Assembly (NCBI GenBank): GCA_000824825.2
Contig: LM655194.1
Span: forward strand, 50,939-114,938
Direction: 5' to 3'
Origin: Mesorhizobium sp. ORS 3324
GTDB lineage: Bacteria > Pseudomonadota > Alphaproteobacteria > Rhizobiales > Rhizobiaceae
Length of the DNA: 64,000 nt
In this document: positions 8,827 to 16,170 of the stretch, piece after piece
How positions within the stretch are numbered: position 1 is the first letter of the stretch
Layout: every line of letters starts with the position of its first letter
Program-made: the position numbers and the translations under genes
Notes under the pieces: generated by a model
Told to the model about the DNA's origin: nothing
The model's input: only the letters and a program-made list of their open reading frames with translations
The model's database searches: none

Positions 8827-8907
8827 ATGGACACGCGGACGCTTCTCATACTCGGCCTTGGCATAGTCATTCTGCTGGTGTTGGGATTCTTTGCGCTGCC
8901 GGCGTGA
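8827..8907 (+). CDS. Putative 26-residue single-helix membrane microprotein
   Basis: ATG to TGA encodes MDTRTLLILGLGIVILLVLG followed by FFALPA: a short charged N-terminus, then one uninterrupted hydrophobic helix, the usual shape of membrane microproteins associated with oxidases or transporters. It is divergent from DUF2189 and lies between the oxidase region and a cytochrome c. The ribosome-binding site is weak (GAAGGCGAAC, 3-4 bp away). It is below usual gene-calling thresholds and could be chance. Confidence 0.35.
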   Translation: MDTRTLLILGLGIVILLVLGFFALPA

Positions 8908-8999
8908 CGGCGCCGGCGCGACACTGCAACAGCGCAATTGCCGGGCCGCCTTCGGTCGGGCGAGCCGGCGACCACCGACAGGGCCTGGAAAGGGCCCAC

Positions 9000-9380
9000 T
9001 TACTTGGAAAACTGTTTCAGGTAAGCGATGACGTTAGCTATGTCCTGATCGTTCTTGAGGCCGGGAAACGCCATCTTCGTCCCTTTGACCATGGCCCTGG
9101 GGTCGTGAAGATACTTTGTCAGCGTAGGCTCGTCCCATTTGATGCCGGATTTTCCGGCCTCGATCATGGCCGTGGAATAGGTGAAACCGGGATGCGTGCC
9201 CGCGGTGCGCCCGATGACGCCGTGCAGAGACGGGCCGACCTTATTCTGGTCCTGGTCGGCAATGTGGCAAACCTTGCACTTGGTGAACACCTTCTCGCCT
9301 GCGGCGGCATCCTGCGCCTGCGATGGGCTTGCGATGAAGATCGTGGCAGACGAGACGATGAAAAGCGCGATTGCACGCAT
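9000..9380 (-). CDS. Exported class I cytochrome c (c2/c550-like)
   Basis: A 126-residue periplasmic electron carrier. The signal peptide spans about residues 1-22 ('SPSQAQ/DAAAGEK'). Haem is attached at C35-x-x-C38-H39 ('CKVCH'), and the distal ligand is probably M103 in 'GTKMAFPGLK', inside the C-terminal 'DIANVIAYLKQF' helix typical of the c2/mitochondrial c family. GGGAGG precedes the ATG. It lies about 2 kb past the alternative oxidase operon, on the opposite strand. It could be that oxidase's electron donor, but this is only proximity. Confidence 0.9.
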   Translation of the reverse strand: MRAIALFIVSSATIFIASPSQAQDAAAGEKVFTKCKVCHIADQDQNKVGPSLHGVIGRTAGTHPGFTYSTAMIEAGKSGIKWDEPTLTKYLHDPRAMVKGTKMAFPGLKNDQDIANVIAYLKQFSK

Positions 9381-9554
9381 GGCATTTCCTCCCTGATCGT
9401 CGTTTGCGTCGGACGATCCGCACCACTCTAACTCCGCTGGCGCAGCCTGCAGCGTAGAGCGGAATATCCGCGTCCCTTCAGTGGGAATTGCGGCATCTAC
9501 ATACCACAGAATCGGCCCGATGGGTAGGAAAAGCCAGCTTTTGCGAAGGTTTGG

Positions 9555-9599
9555 GCATGTCGCCCAAAAGTGGGCAGCGGTTGTCGGAGAACGACATGC
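9555..9599. repeat. GCATGTCG-type dispersed palindrome (type B), copy 1
   Basis: The GCATGTCG / CGACATGC arms enclose 'CCCAAAAGTGGGCAGCGG'. Closely matching copies lie at 29966-30012 and 31752-31800, and a related family (type A) lies at 21111, 21225, 24408 and 25420. It is in the intergenic region between the cytochrome c gene and the gene ending at 9673. The rest of 9381-9672 shows nothing recognisable. Confidence 0.7.
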
Positions 9600-9672
9600 T
9601 TCGAAACGAAGACCTCAAGCGCGTCGCCTGAATCCGCTTCGACGCGACGCGCTTTGGGTCGTGTGCTGCCAG

Positions 9673-10209
9673 TCACGGCGGATCGGTATTGCAGCTTGCG
9701 GCCATCTGTCCGATCGCCTCGGACAGTCCGGCAAGTTCGAAATCGGCTTCGCCGCGTCCGGACAGCAGGCCGAAACGCCATGACAGCGTCAGCCGGTTCG
9801 CCGAAACCAGCCGCTTGATGCCGTCGTCCCCTTCCCTGACCAGCATTTTGCCGCGTGGGCCGACAGACCAGCTTTCATCGAATGTGCCGCTGCCATCGAC
9901 CATCACCGACATGGTGATCTTGCGGCTGGCGGAGACGGAATCGTTGAGCTGCAGCCATTCGCTCCAGCGCGGTTCGCCGTCGTGCCGACAGGCCAGCGTG
10001 AGCACCGGGCTGTAGCCCAGCGCGCCGCCTCCGGTGATCAGCTTGTTGGTGGCGTAGAGCGATGCCGTGACTTGGCCGTCGTTGCCGCCGACACGCCAAT
10101 TGCCGAGATCGGGCCCGGCATAAGCCGCGCCGCCGGCCGCAGCAAGCAAGAGCGTCGCGGCGACAACCACGTCTCTTATCTCGAACGCCAGCCCCACCGG
10201 TGCCTCCAA
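9673..10209 (-). CDS. Exported protein of unknown function
   Basis: The 178-residue product has a signal peptide ('VVVAATLLLAAAGGAAYA/GPDLG', cleavage near residue 31). The mature part is beta-rich, with 'GNWRVGGNDGQVTASLYATN', 'SPVLTLACRHDGEPRWSEWL' and a late cysteine ('ASCNT') that could pair with the earlier one. The alternation of W-x-V, L-x-C and repeated short strands resembles periplasmic IalB/VasI-like beta-sandwich proteins, but similarity is too weak to name it. It is downstream of tig on the same strand, beyond a strong terminator, so probably a separate unit. The ATG at 10209 has no strong ribosome-binding site. Confidence 0.65.
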   Translation of the reverse strand: MEAPVGLAFEIRDVVVAATLLLAAAGGAAYAGPDLGNWRVGGNDGQVTASLYATNKLITGGGALGYSPVLTLACRHDGEPRWSEWLQLNDSVSASRKITMSVMVDGSGTFDESWSVGPRGKMLVREGDDGIKRLVSANRLTLSWRFGLLSGRGEADFELAGLSEAIGQMAASCNTDPP

Positions 10210-10292
10210 AACGACCCTGCGAAATGCGATATCGCGCAGATAATCATCAACGTTCGGTATCGCCAGCGGTGGGCATTCAACTGAAGGCGGTT

Positions 10293-10312
10293 TTGTTGCC
10301 GCGCGGCAACAA
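10293..10312. repeat. Perfect 20-bp palindrome between tig and the exported protein gene
   Basis: TTGTTGCCGC followed directly by its reverse complement GCGGCAACAA. It lies about 85 bp upstream of the ATG at 10209 and just past the tig terminator. It could be an operator for the downstream gene or a second hairpin of the termination region. Confidence 0.5.
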
Positions 10313-10326
10313 CAAAGACGGCTACG

Positions 10327-10352
10327 AAAAAGGCCGCCCGAAGGCGGCCTTT
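10327..10352 (-). terminator. Intrinsic terminator of tig
   Basis: Read on the minus strand it is AAAGGCCGCC-TTCG-GGCGGCCTTTTT: a 10-bp perfect stem closed by a stable UUCG tetraloop and followed by T residues, 25 bp after the tig stop. Confidence 0.9.
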
Positions 10353-10376
10353 CGAAATCAGGTAGTCGAGCCGTTT

Positions 10377-11861
10377 TTACTCGCCGTCCTTGGCGGCCTT
10401 CTTCTTCGGCGCAGCCTTCTTCTTGGGCTCTTCCGCCTCGTCGGCAGCTTCGCTTGCCTTGGCCTCGGCCTTCTTCGACGCAGTCTTCTTCGCCGGCTTC
10501 GCCTTGGCCGTGGTCTCGGCCTCCTCGTCGTCAGCCATCAGCTCTTCCTTGCTGACCTTGACGTCGTCGACCGAGATTTGGCCGAGCAGGTAGTCGACGA
10601 CCTTCTCCTCGAACATCGGCGCCCGCAGCGAATTGATCGCTTCGGGATTGCTGCGGTAGAACTCGAAGGCTTCCTGCTGCTGGTTGGCCGGGAAACGGCG
10701 GACCTGCTCGAACAGGCCGCGCTGCAGCTCTTCGTCCGATACGGTGACGCCGGCCTTCTCGCCGATCTCGGCGAGAACCAGGCCGAGACGCACGCGGCGC
10801 TCAGCCAGACGCATATATTCGGCACGCGCCTCTTCTTCCGTCGTTTCCTCGTCGGCGAAGGTGCGGCCGGCGGCCTCGAGGTCGCGGTTGACCTGCGCCC
10901 AGATGTTGTTGAACTCTGCCTCGACGAGCTTCGAAGGCGCCTCGAAGGAATAGGCGGCATCGAGCTGGTCGAGCAGCTGGCGCTTCACCTTCTGGCGGGT
11001 CATCGAGCCGAACTGGTTCTCGATCTGGCCGCGTACGATATCGCGCAGGCGCTCGAGCGATTCCAGGCCGAGGTTCTTGGCGGTCTCGTCATTGATCTCG
11101 AGCTCGCCGGGCTTGGCCACTTCCTTGACGGTGACGTCGAAGGTGGCTTCCTTGCCGGCGAGATGCGCCGCCTGGTAGTTTTCGGGGAAGGTGACGGTGA
11201 TCTGCTTCTCCTCACCGGCCTTGGTGCCGATCAGCTGGTCCTCGAAGCCCGGAATGAACTCCTTCGAGCCGAGCACCAGCGGCTGGTCGGTGCCGGCGCC
11301 GCCGGCGAAAGCCTCGCCGCCGATCTTGCCGACATAGTCGATGCTCACACGGTCGCCTTCGGCGGCCTTGCCGTCCTTAGGCTCGTAGCTGCGCGCCGAT
11401 TCGGCAACCCGCTTGACCTGATCGTCGACTTCCGATTCCGGCACGTCGTAGACTTGGCGCTTCACCTTGATGTCGGAGAAATCCTTGATCTCGATCGCCG
11501 GGATGACCTCGTAGTTGAGGCGGAATTCGAAGTCGGCGCCGCCGGCCAGGATCTTCTCGGCCTCCTTCTCGTCCTCGGTCATGATCACTTCGGGCTGCAT
11601 GGCGGCCTTTTCGCCGCGGCCCGAGATGATCGAACGGGTCGAGTCGTTGAGTATCTCGTTGACGACCTCGGCCATGAACGACTTGCCGTACATCTTGCGC
11701 AGGTGCTGCACCGGCACCTTGCCCGGGCGGAAGCCGTTAATCCGCACCTTGTCGCGGGCATCGTTCAGCCGCGCCATCAGCTTGGCTTCCATGTCACCGG
11801 CCGGCACGGTGATCTTGATCTCGCGCTTGAGACCGGAGTTGAGCGTTTCGGTGACCTGCAT
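10377..11861 (-). CDS. tig: Trigger factor
   Basis: Ribosome-associated chaperone and peptidyl-prolyl isomerase, 494 residues. The N-terminal ribosome-binding signature is 'GFRPGKVP' (about 44-51). The FKBP-like domain follows ('[19 protein letters not shown]' to '[12 protein letters not shown]'), and then the long helical C-terminal domain. The last 50 residues are an Ala/Lys/Glu-rich tail ('[25 protein letters not shown]'), longer than in E. coli and typical of rhizobia. It is monocistronic with its own terminator. No clp gene lies nearby. Confidence 0.96.
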   Translation of the reverse strand: MQVTETLNSGLKREIKITVPAGDMEAKLMARLNDARDKVRINGFRPGKVPVQHLRKMYGKSFMAEVVNEILNDSTRSIISGRGEKAAMQPEVIMTEDEKEAEKILAGGADFEFRLNYEVIPAIEIKDFSDIKVKRQVYDVPESEVDDQVKRVAESARSYEPKDGKAAEGDRVSIDYVGKIGGEAFAGGAGTDQPLVLGSKEFIPGFEDQLIGTKAGEEKQITVTFPENYQAAHLAGKEATFDVTVKEVAKPGELEINDETAKNLGLESLERLRDIVRGQIENQFGSMTRQKVKRQLLDQLDAAYSFEAPSKLVEAEFNNIWAQVNRDLEAAGRTFADEETTEEEARAEYMRLAERRVRLGLVLAEIGEKAGVTVSDEELQRGLFEQVRRFPANQQQEAFEFYRSNPEAINSLRAPMFEEKVVDYLLGQISVDDVKVSKEELMADDEEAETTAKAKPAKKTASKKAEAKASEAADEAEEPKKKAAPKKKAAKDGE

Positions 11862-12224
11862 CCTAAAACCTTTGTTTTCACCAATGAGGCTGCCAAACGG
11901 TCCTTAGCCGTTCACAGCCTGCCGGATAATCTTGCCGGAAATGGCTTTCTGTACGGAACCCAGTGATTTGACCGCCAATGCGGCTCAAACTCTCCTGAAC
12001 TGCACTTCCCAAAATGTGAAGAAGTCTTTGTTTTTCCTACTTCTTTTTACATTCTGCAGAAGCGGATAGTCGCGTCCCGTCACATTCGACACGCCTTTTG
12101 TCACAGGCTAGGCTAATTTTCAACCATCTTCGCAATCAGGCGAATGAACGCCATTTTTCGACCCCAACCCGTCTGGACCTCGACATTGACAGAATGATGG
12201 CTACATGGGATGGCCCGAGGGAAC
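11862..12224. other. Region between tig and tRNA-Leu holding the tig promoter
   Basis: No gene is supported in these 363 bases. An AT-rich imperfect inverted repeat, AATGTGAAGAAGT (12013-12025) and ACTTCTTTTTACATT (12039-12053), stands out against the GC-rich background and probably marks the tig promoter or a regulatory site. A tRNA promoter must also lie near 12180-12220, but no clear boxes were picked. Confidence 0.4.
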
Positions 12225-12309
12225 GCGCATGTGGTGGAATTGGTAGACACAGCAGGTTTAGGTCCTGCCGCCGCAAGGTGTGGGGGTTCGAGTCCCTTCA
12301 TGCGCACCA
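12225..12309 (+). tRNA. tRNA-Leu (anticodon TAG)
   Basis: The acceptor arms GCGCATG and CATGCGC pair perfectly. The D-arm is 'TGGTGGAATTGGTAGACAC', the anticodon stem-loop CAGGTTTAGGTCCTG reads TAG, there is a long class II variable arm, and the T-arm is GGGGGTTCGAGTCCC. A discriminator A and an encoded CCA end it. It reads CUN leucine codons. No duplicated 3' tRNA segment is seen downstream, so it is not visibly used as an integration site here. Confidence 0.97.
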
Positions 12310-12489
12310 CCCTTCGCTCTTCGAGCTTCGGGTGGCAGGCCACCTGCAGATCCGGGGACAAGGGTCTTCTCCGAAGCCCTGCAAGGTGGCGCAAGCAAGT
12401 CACTCTACGCTCGCAGAGACAATCGCGCTTTTGCCTATCCGATGCACTTGAAATAGCCCGCTGACAGGTTCTTACTTGCAACAGGCAGG

Positions 12490-13551
12490 TTGGGGCTCTG
12501 TCAGGTTGTGCGCGCAGTTTCTCTAGTCCTCGGGGTTGGGTCAGTTGTCGCGGCGGCGACATGTCAGGTCGAGGCTTTAGAATACACTTCGGCTTCCTCT
12601 CCGGGCCGGCAGCCGATGCTTGTTGTCTCCGGTGAATTTGGCGCCAATGAACCCCTGAACGCTTTTAGCGACGCGGTTGTGAGCAGCGGGGCCAGGGTGA
12701 TCGTATTCAACTCCCCCGGCGGCAACGTCGGCAGTGCGATTCGGTTGGGGCGTATGATCCGCGCGGCAGGGTTGGATACGCTTCAGGTTCGCCAATTGCA
12801 GTGCGCTTCAGCTTGCTCACTGGCCTTCCTGGGTGGCGTCCACCGTATTGCCGAACCAGGTTCTATCGGCGTTCATAGGGCGTCCTTCAGACCGGCTGAC
12901 GGGATGTCCAACGAAGAAGCGCAGACCCGTATCCAGCTCGGAACGGCCGCAATCATATCCTATGTGGTCGAGATGGGAGTGGATCCCAAGCTGATGGAAT
13001 TGGCTTCGAGCTATGACAAGCAGGACATAAGATACCTATCGGCCAGCGAAATGGCAGAGTTGCACGTGACCAATGCCGCAGCGAACCAATCGGCCGCAGA
13101 TACTTCGCAGGTGTCAACGAGGCCAAATCCCGCCCCCGTGCCTGCTCCTGAACCCGACGACGCCAAGCAACGGCCGGAAAGCGTTGCGGTCGCCTTCGTC
13201 AGGGATCTCATCGAGCATCATGGCGACAACGACGATTTCGCTCTTGCTCAAGTTCAGGCGTCCTACGCTCCCACCGTCGACTATTATGGCAAGTTGACGA
13301 ACCTGAGCTCGATCGTTCAGGACAAGAGGAACTATTACCAGCGATGGCCCGAACGCGGATACAAAGTCCGCAATGACAGCATTATGGTCACCTGCGCCAA
13401 CGATCGCTGCATGGTTTCGGGCGTCTATGATTGGGTCGTGCGCAGCCCCTCGATACACAAGCAGGAAAAAGGCGTAGCAGACTTTAGCTATACGATTTCG
13501 ATCGGTCCCTATCCCAAAATCATCGCAGAGACAGGCAGTGTTCAGCGATAA
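12490..13551 (+). CDS. Exported ClpP/crotonase-fold protein (COG3904-like) with C-terminal NTF2-like region
   Basis: About 353 residues. After a signal-like hydrophobic stretch (residues 8-30), residues 45-175 carry a ClpP-like fold: 'VIVFNSPGGNVGSAIRLGRM' (oxyanion glycines) and 'QCASACSLAFLGGVHRIAEP', with S107 and H129 as candidate catalytic residues. C105 and C109 may form a disulfide. A proline-rich linker ('NPAPVPAPEPDD') leads to a second domain (about 225-353) with a possible NTF2/SnoaL-like fold. Family members are periplasmic and uncharacterised. The start is uncertain: TTG at 12490 or GTG at 12508 both give a signal peptide, and no ATG fits. It follows tRNA-Leu by 180 bp with no other gene between. 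Confidence 0.7.
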   Translation: MGLCQVVRAVSLVLGVGSVVAAATCQVEALEYTSASSPGRQPMLVVSGEFGANEPLNAFSDAVVSSGARVIVFNSPGGNVGSAIRLGRMIRAAGLDTLQVRQLQCASACSLAFLGGVHRIAEPGSIGVHRASFRPADGMSNEEAQTRIQLGTAAIISYVVEMGVDPKLMELASSYDKQDIRYLSASEMAELHVTNAAANQSAADTSQVSTRPNPAPVPAPEPDDAKQRPESVAVAFVRDLIEHHGDNDDFALAQVQASYAPTVDYYGKLTNLSSIVQDKRNYYQRWPERGYKVRNDSIMVTCANDRCMVSGVYDWVVRSPSIHKQEKGVADFSYTISIGPYPKIIAETGSVQR

Positions 13552-13604
13552 CCGGGGCTTTCGCTAAACACGGCCGCCGCGCTGACGCCAAGGCCCTGTA
13601 CACT

Positions 13605-14186
13605 CTAATAAAGCGGCTCCTCGAACAGCGTCTTGTCGCCGTCCATCAGCGCCTTGATCTGAGGCGTCCCATTGGCCGAGAGCGCAAGCTTGATGCCGAA
13701 TGGCCGCGCGCGCATATCGGTTTGGATCGCCATGCCCTCGCCTTCCGGCACATAGAAGCGGTCGATCCCATATTCAGGCGCGATCGTCGCTTCCGGATCA
13801 CGAAGCCCCCAGCCCTCGGCGACATGGCCGGCAATGTCTGCCTCATCCGCGCCTGCCGGTACCGGCGCCTGGCCGAACCACGCCGCCGTCGGCAGCCAGT
13901 AGTTGTCGGCGCCCTTTTTGAGCCGGACCACGATCGAGGTGTCGTCGCTGGAGAACTTGCCTTGCGGGATGTTGGCGATCAGCTTCACCGGGATCCGCGA
14001 TATGCTGTTGTTGACCGAAATATAGTCGCCGCGCAGGAGATCGCGCGGATCGACGGGCTGGACCTTCAGCAAAACCTCCTTGCCGTTGCGCAGGATCGCA
14101 GCGCGCCCGGCGATGATCCAGCCGAGGAAGCCGATCTGGACAAGCGCCAGCACCAGCGCCGAGACGATCAGTCTTTTGCCGCTCAT
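13605..14186 (-). CDS. GDYXXLXY domain-containing membrane-anchored protein
   Basis: The 193-residue protein has an N-terminal membrane anchor (residues 5-27) followed by a soluble domain. The signature is 'VDPRDLLRGDYISVNNSIS', and the C-terminus holds a family-typical 'EYGIDRFYVPEGEG'. The start overlaps the stop of the DUF2157 gene (ATGA, 14183-14186), a widespread pair in proteobacteria. The anchored domain probably faces the periplasm. Function is unknown. Confidence 0.85.
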   Translation of the reverse strand: MSGKRLIVSALVLALVQIGFLGWIIAGRAAILRNGKEVLLKVQPVDPRDLLRGDYISVNNSISRIPVKLIANIPQGKFSSDDTSIVVRLKKGADNYWLPTAAWFGQAPVPAGADEADIAGHVAEGWGLRDPEATIAPEYGIDRFYVPEGEGMAIQTDMRARPFGIKLALSANGTPQIKALMDGDKTLFEEPLY

Positions 14187-15298
14187 GCCGCAGCTCCTCC
14201 GGCGGACGCTCTCATGCGCTTTTCAATACGGATGATGACCAGCGCCAGGATGCCGAGCAGCACGGCAGCGGCAAGGAAGAAGCCGGCCGTATCGAGCATC
14301 GACTGCAAGGTGACGCTGTAGATGATGGCAAGCTCGAAGGCGAATCCGGCATAGGCCAGCCAGCGCAGCCCGCGGCTCTCTCGCCCCGCCAGCATGATCG
14401 CCGCGACGATGCCGGCCAATGCGACGATCGAGGCGACGGCAAAGCCGCTGTTGTAGGTGCTTTGATCCGCCAGCTCGAACTGGATGATCGCCAAGCCCGT
14501 CAGGAAGCCGAGCAGCGCGTGCAACGGCAGCCGGCCGCCGAGCTGCAGGACCCTGTCGACCGGCCCGGCCGCAAAGACGCCGGCGGCGAACAGCGCGGCC
14601 GAGCCCGCCACCACGGGAACAGCGACCCGCAGCGTGTTGTGGTCGAGAGCCAGAAGGACAAGATAGAAGATCAGCGAAAGGACGATGAAATGGCGGGCCG
14701 GCCGGCTGCGCGTCCAGAACGAGGTCGCGAACAGAACGATCGCCATGGCAACGAAGAAATGCGGAATTCCGGCGTGCCAGTAGTAACCGAACCCTTTCAT
14801 GAACAACCAGCCGTCGGCGATGCCGACCGCCGCCACTGTGAGCGGACTGGAACGCAGCGCGACGGCCGCCAGCGCCGTGCCGGCGCCCCAGGTCACCAGC
14901 GCCGAAGCCTCGTCGCCCGACAGGTGATACATCTGGCCGATCAGCGCGATCGATCCGGCGAAGGCCGCGGCGGCGACGATCCATAGCGCCTCGCCGATCG
15001 CGGCATGGTCGCGTGTCTTCAAAACAGCCCCGCCGACATAGCCGCCGAGGATGACGGCAAACAGCGCCGCCACGCGCGCCAGCCGCGGAATGACCTCCCA
15101 GTTGGCGGCGACGAAGATCAGTATCGCGGCGCCAAACAGAAGCGCAGCCATCATCGCCAGGATCGAGCCGAAGCTCAGTGACGCTCGTTCATTGGCGGCC
15201 ACATCGCGCGTCAATGCTTCGGCGGTCGCCGCATCGATCAGGCCAGCACCCCGCCAGCGGGCGATATCCGCCCTTACCCTCGCCGTATAGCCCGCCAT
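14183..15298 (-). CDS. DUF2157 domain-containing polytopic membrane protein
   Basis: A 371-residue protein. A short cytoplasmic N-terminal segment ('ADIARWRGAGLIDAATAEAL') defines DUF2157, and about ten hydrophobic segments follow, including 'ILAMMAALLFGAAILIFVAANW' and 'GQMYHLSGDE' between helices. GGGGGAAGC precedes the ATG. It is translationally coupled to the GDYXXLXY gene, and the two probably act together in the inner membrane. No biochemical role is established. Confidence 0.88.
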   Translation of the reverse strand: MAGYTARVRADIARWRGAGLIDAATAEALTRDVAANERASLSFGSILAMMAALLFGAAILIFVAANWEVIPRLARVAALFAVILGGYVGGAVLKTRDHAAIGEALWIVAAAAFAGSIALIGQMYHLSGDEASALVTWGAGTALAAVALRSSPLTVAAVGIADGWLFMKGFGYYWHAGIPHFFVAMAIVLFATSFWTRSRPARHFIVLSLIFYLVLLALDHNTLRVAVPVVAGSAALFAAGVFAAGPVDRVLQLGGRLPLHALLGFLTGLAIIQFELADQSTYNSGFAVASIVALAGIVAAIMLAGRESRGLRWLAYAGFAFELAIIYSVTLQSMLDTAGFFLAAAVLLGILALVIIRIEKRMRASAGGAAA

Positions 15299-15533
15299 GC
15301 GCTTCCCCCGAGCCTGGTCATTTTTTTAGCCGCGGGGCCCAAACTATTGACGCAGCGGCATTTTCCGTTTCGGTCTTCTTTGTGTCGCAAGCGTGAATGG
15401 CCGTTAATGTTGCATTGCACAATTTGCATTGCTGCCATGCGCCAATGGCACTTTTAAACCGATATAACCCCACCTATTTTCTGTTCGTACACAAACGGAA
15501 ATGATCCGAACTAAAGACGAAACGAGCACTACC

Positions 15534-15674
15534 ATGAACCTGATCCGTAACTACCGCAACTGGCGCCGCTACCGGGAAACCGTTTCCGAGCTGAGCCGCC
15601 TGTCGAACCGTGAACTGACCGACCTCGGCATCAGCCGCAGCGACATTCACTACGTCGCCCGCAAGGCGGTCTAA
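15534..15674 (+). CDS. DUF1127 small arginine-rich protein, copy A
   Basis: A 46-residue basic protein, starting MNLIRNYRNWRRYRETVSEL and carrying the DUF1127 core 'LSRLSNRELTDLGISRSDI'. It is a near duplicate of the next gene. In Rhodobacter sphaeroides a DUF1127 protein (CcaF1) encoded directly upstream of anti-SD hairpin sRNAs binds RNA and affects sRNA stability. The same arrangement here makes a similar role likely by analogy. The ribosome-binding site is poor (AAGACGAAACG). The 235 bp upstream contain an AT-rich 'TTTTAAACCGATATAAC' stretch near 15452-15468 that may be the promoter. Confidence 0.9.
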   Translation: MNLIRNYRNWRRYRETVSELSRLSNRELTDLGISRSDIHYVARKAV

Positions 15675-15724
15675 TCCGCTTCGGACCGCGAATGGTCCGA
15701 ACCAGTTTTTGAAAGAGTAAGACA

Positions 15725-15865
15725 ATGAACCTGATCCGCAGCTACCGTAACTGGCGCGTTTATCGCGAGACGGTTTCCGAGCTCGGTCGGCTTTCGAACC
15801 GTCAGCTCCATGATCTCGGCATCGTTCGCGACGAGATCAAGATGATCGCCCGCAAGGCGGTTTGA
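15725..15865 (+). CDS. DUF1127 small arginine-rich protein, copy B
   Basis: A 46-residue paralogue of the preceding gene: MNLIRSYRNWRVYRETVSEL, then 'GRLSNRQLHDLGIVRDEI' and the same 'ARKAV' end. It differs most in the C-terminal helix (KM versus YV). GAAAGAG precedes the ATG. It ends 3 bases before the first anti-SD hairpin unit, so gene and sRNAs are probably cotranscribed and processed apart. Confidence 0.9.
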   Translation: MNLIRSYRNWRVYRETVSELGRLSNRQLHDLGIVRDEIKMIARKAV

Positions 15866-15868
15866 TAG

Positions 15869-15990
15869 GGAATTTCGCCAGGGTCGACCTCCTCCCCGAC
15901 CCTGACGGATACGGTCAACCTTTACCTCCTCCCAAAGGTTGACCACCGAAACGGCGCCCGCCGGACCTCCTCCCCCGGCGGGCGTTGTTC
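15869..15990 (+). ncRNA. Anti-Shine-Dalgarno (CCUCCUCCC-loop) small RNA, unit 1
   Basis: Three consecutive perfect hairpins each present the identical loop ACCTCCTCCC: stems 15879-15886/15897-15904 (8 bp), 15913-15923/15934-15944 (11 bp) and 15955-15964/15975-15984 (10 bp, very GC-rich). The unit begins with GGAATTTCG and its third hairpin is followed by TTGTT, a weak terminator tail. The loop complements ribosome-binding sites (GGGAGGAGG), the defining trait of the 'cuckoo'/CcsR sRNA family of alphaproteobacteria, which occurs with DUF1127 genes as here. Family naming rests on loop, architecture and context. Processing ends are inferred. Confidence 0.85.
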
Positions 15991-16018
15991 AGAAGCGAAC
16001 GAAGTTCGTCTTCCAGGG

Positions 16019-16044
16019 CTTTCGCCCCCTCTAAAAAGCGAAAG
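16019..16044 (+). other. Spacer stem-loop between the two sRNA units
   Basis: The CTTTCGC (16019-16025) / GCGAAAG (16038-16044) arms enclose CCCCCTCTAAAAA. It is preceded by a tight CGAAC-GAA-GTTCG hairpin at 15996-16008. It separates the two anti-SD units and could serve as a processing site or weak terminator. Confidence 0.4.
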
Positions 16045-16170
16045 GAATTTCGTCAAAGCCGACCTCCTCCCCGGCGATGACGAATAGGGTCGATCTTCAC
16101 CTCCTCCCGGAGATCGACCAACAAAACGACACCCGCCGGACCTCCTCCCCCGGCGGGTGTTGTTGTTTTC
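16044..16170 (+). ncRNA. Anti-Shine-Dalgarno (CCUCCUCCC-loop) small RNA, unit 2
   Basis: A second copy exactly 175 bp after unit 1, with loops in the same register (16062, 16099 and 16140). Stem 1 is CGTC..GCCG / CGGC..GACG (16051-16082, internal bulges), stem 2 is 16088-16098/16109-16119, and stem 3 is 16129-16139/16150-16160. Stem 3 is followed by TGTTGTTTTC and acts as an intrinsic terminator. Compared with unit 1 the loops are invariant, while stem 2 shows three two-sided changes (T-A to C-G, C-G to T-A, A-T to G-C) and stem 3 one, so pairing has been preserved by selection. Confidence 0.88.

Noticed and set aside
9000-9380. The cytochrome c gene as a structural subunit of the oxidase operon
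   Set aside because: It is 2 kb away on the opposite strand with a separate ribosome-binding site. Only a donor role by proximity can be suggested.
10200-11966. A 588-codon plus-strand frame opposite tig
   Set aside because: Antisense shadow: leucine-rich product with no family features, while tig is unambiguous.
12225-13551. tRNA-Leu as the attachment site of an integrated element
   Set aside because: No integrase gene and no repeated tRNA 3' end downstream; the following genes look chromosomal.
15879-16160. Regularly spaced identical 10-mers resembling a small CRISPR array
   Set aside because: The constant part is a hairpin loop of only 10 bases, the flanks are self-complementary and covary, and no cas gene is present.
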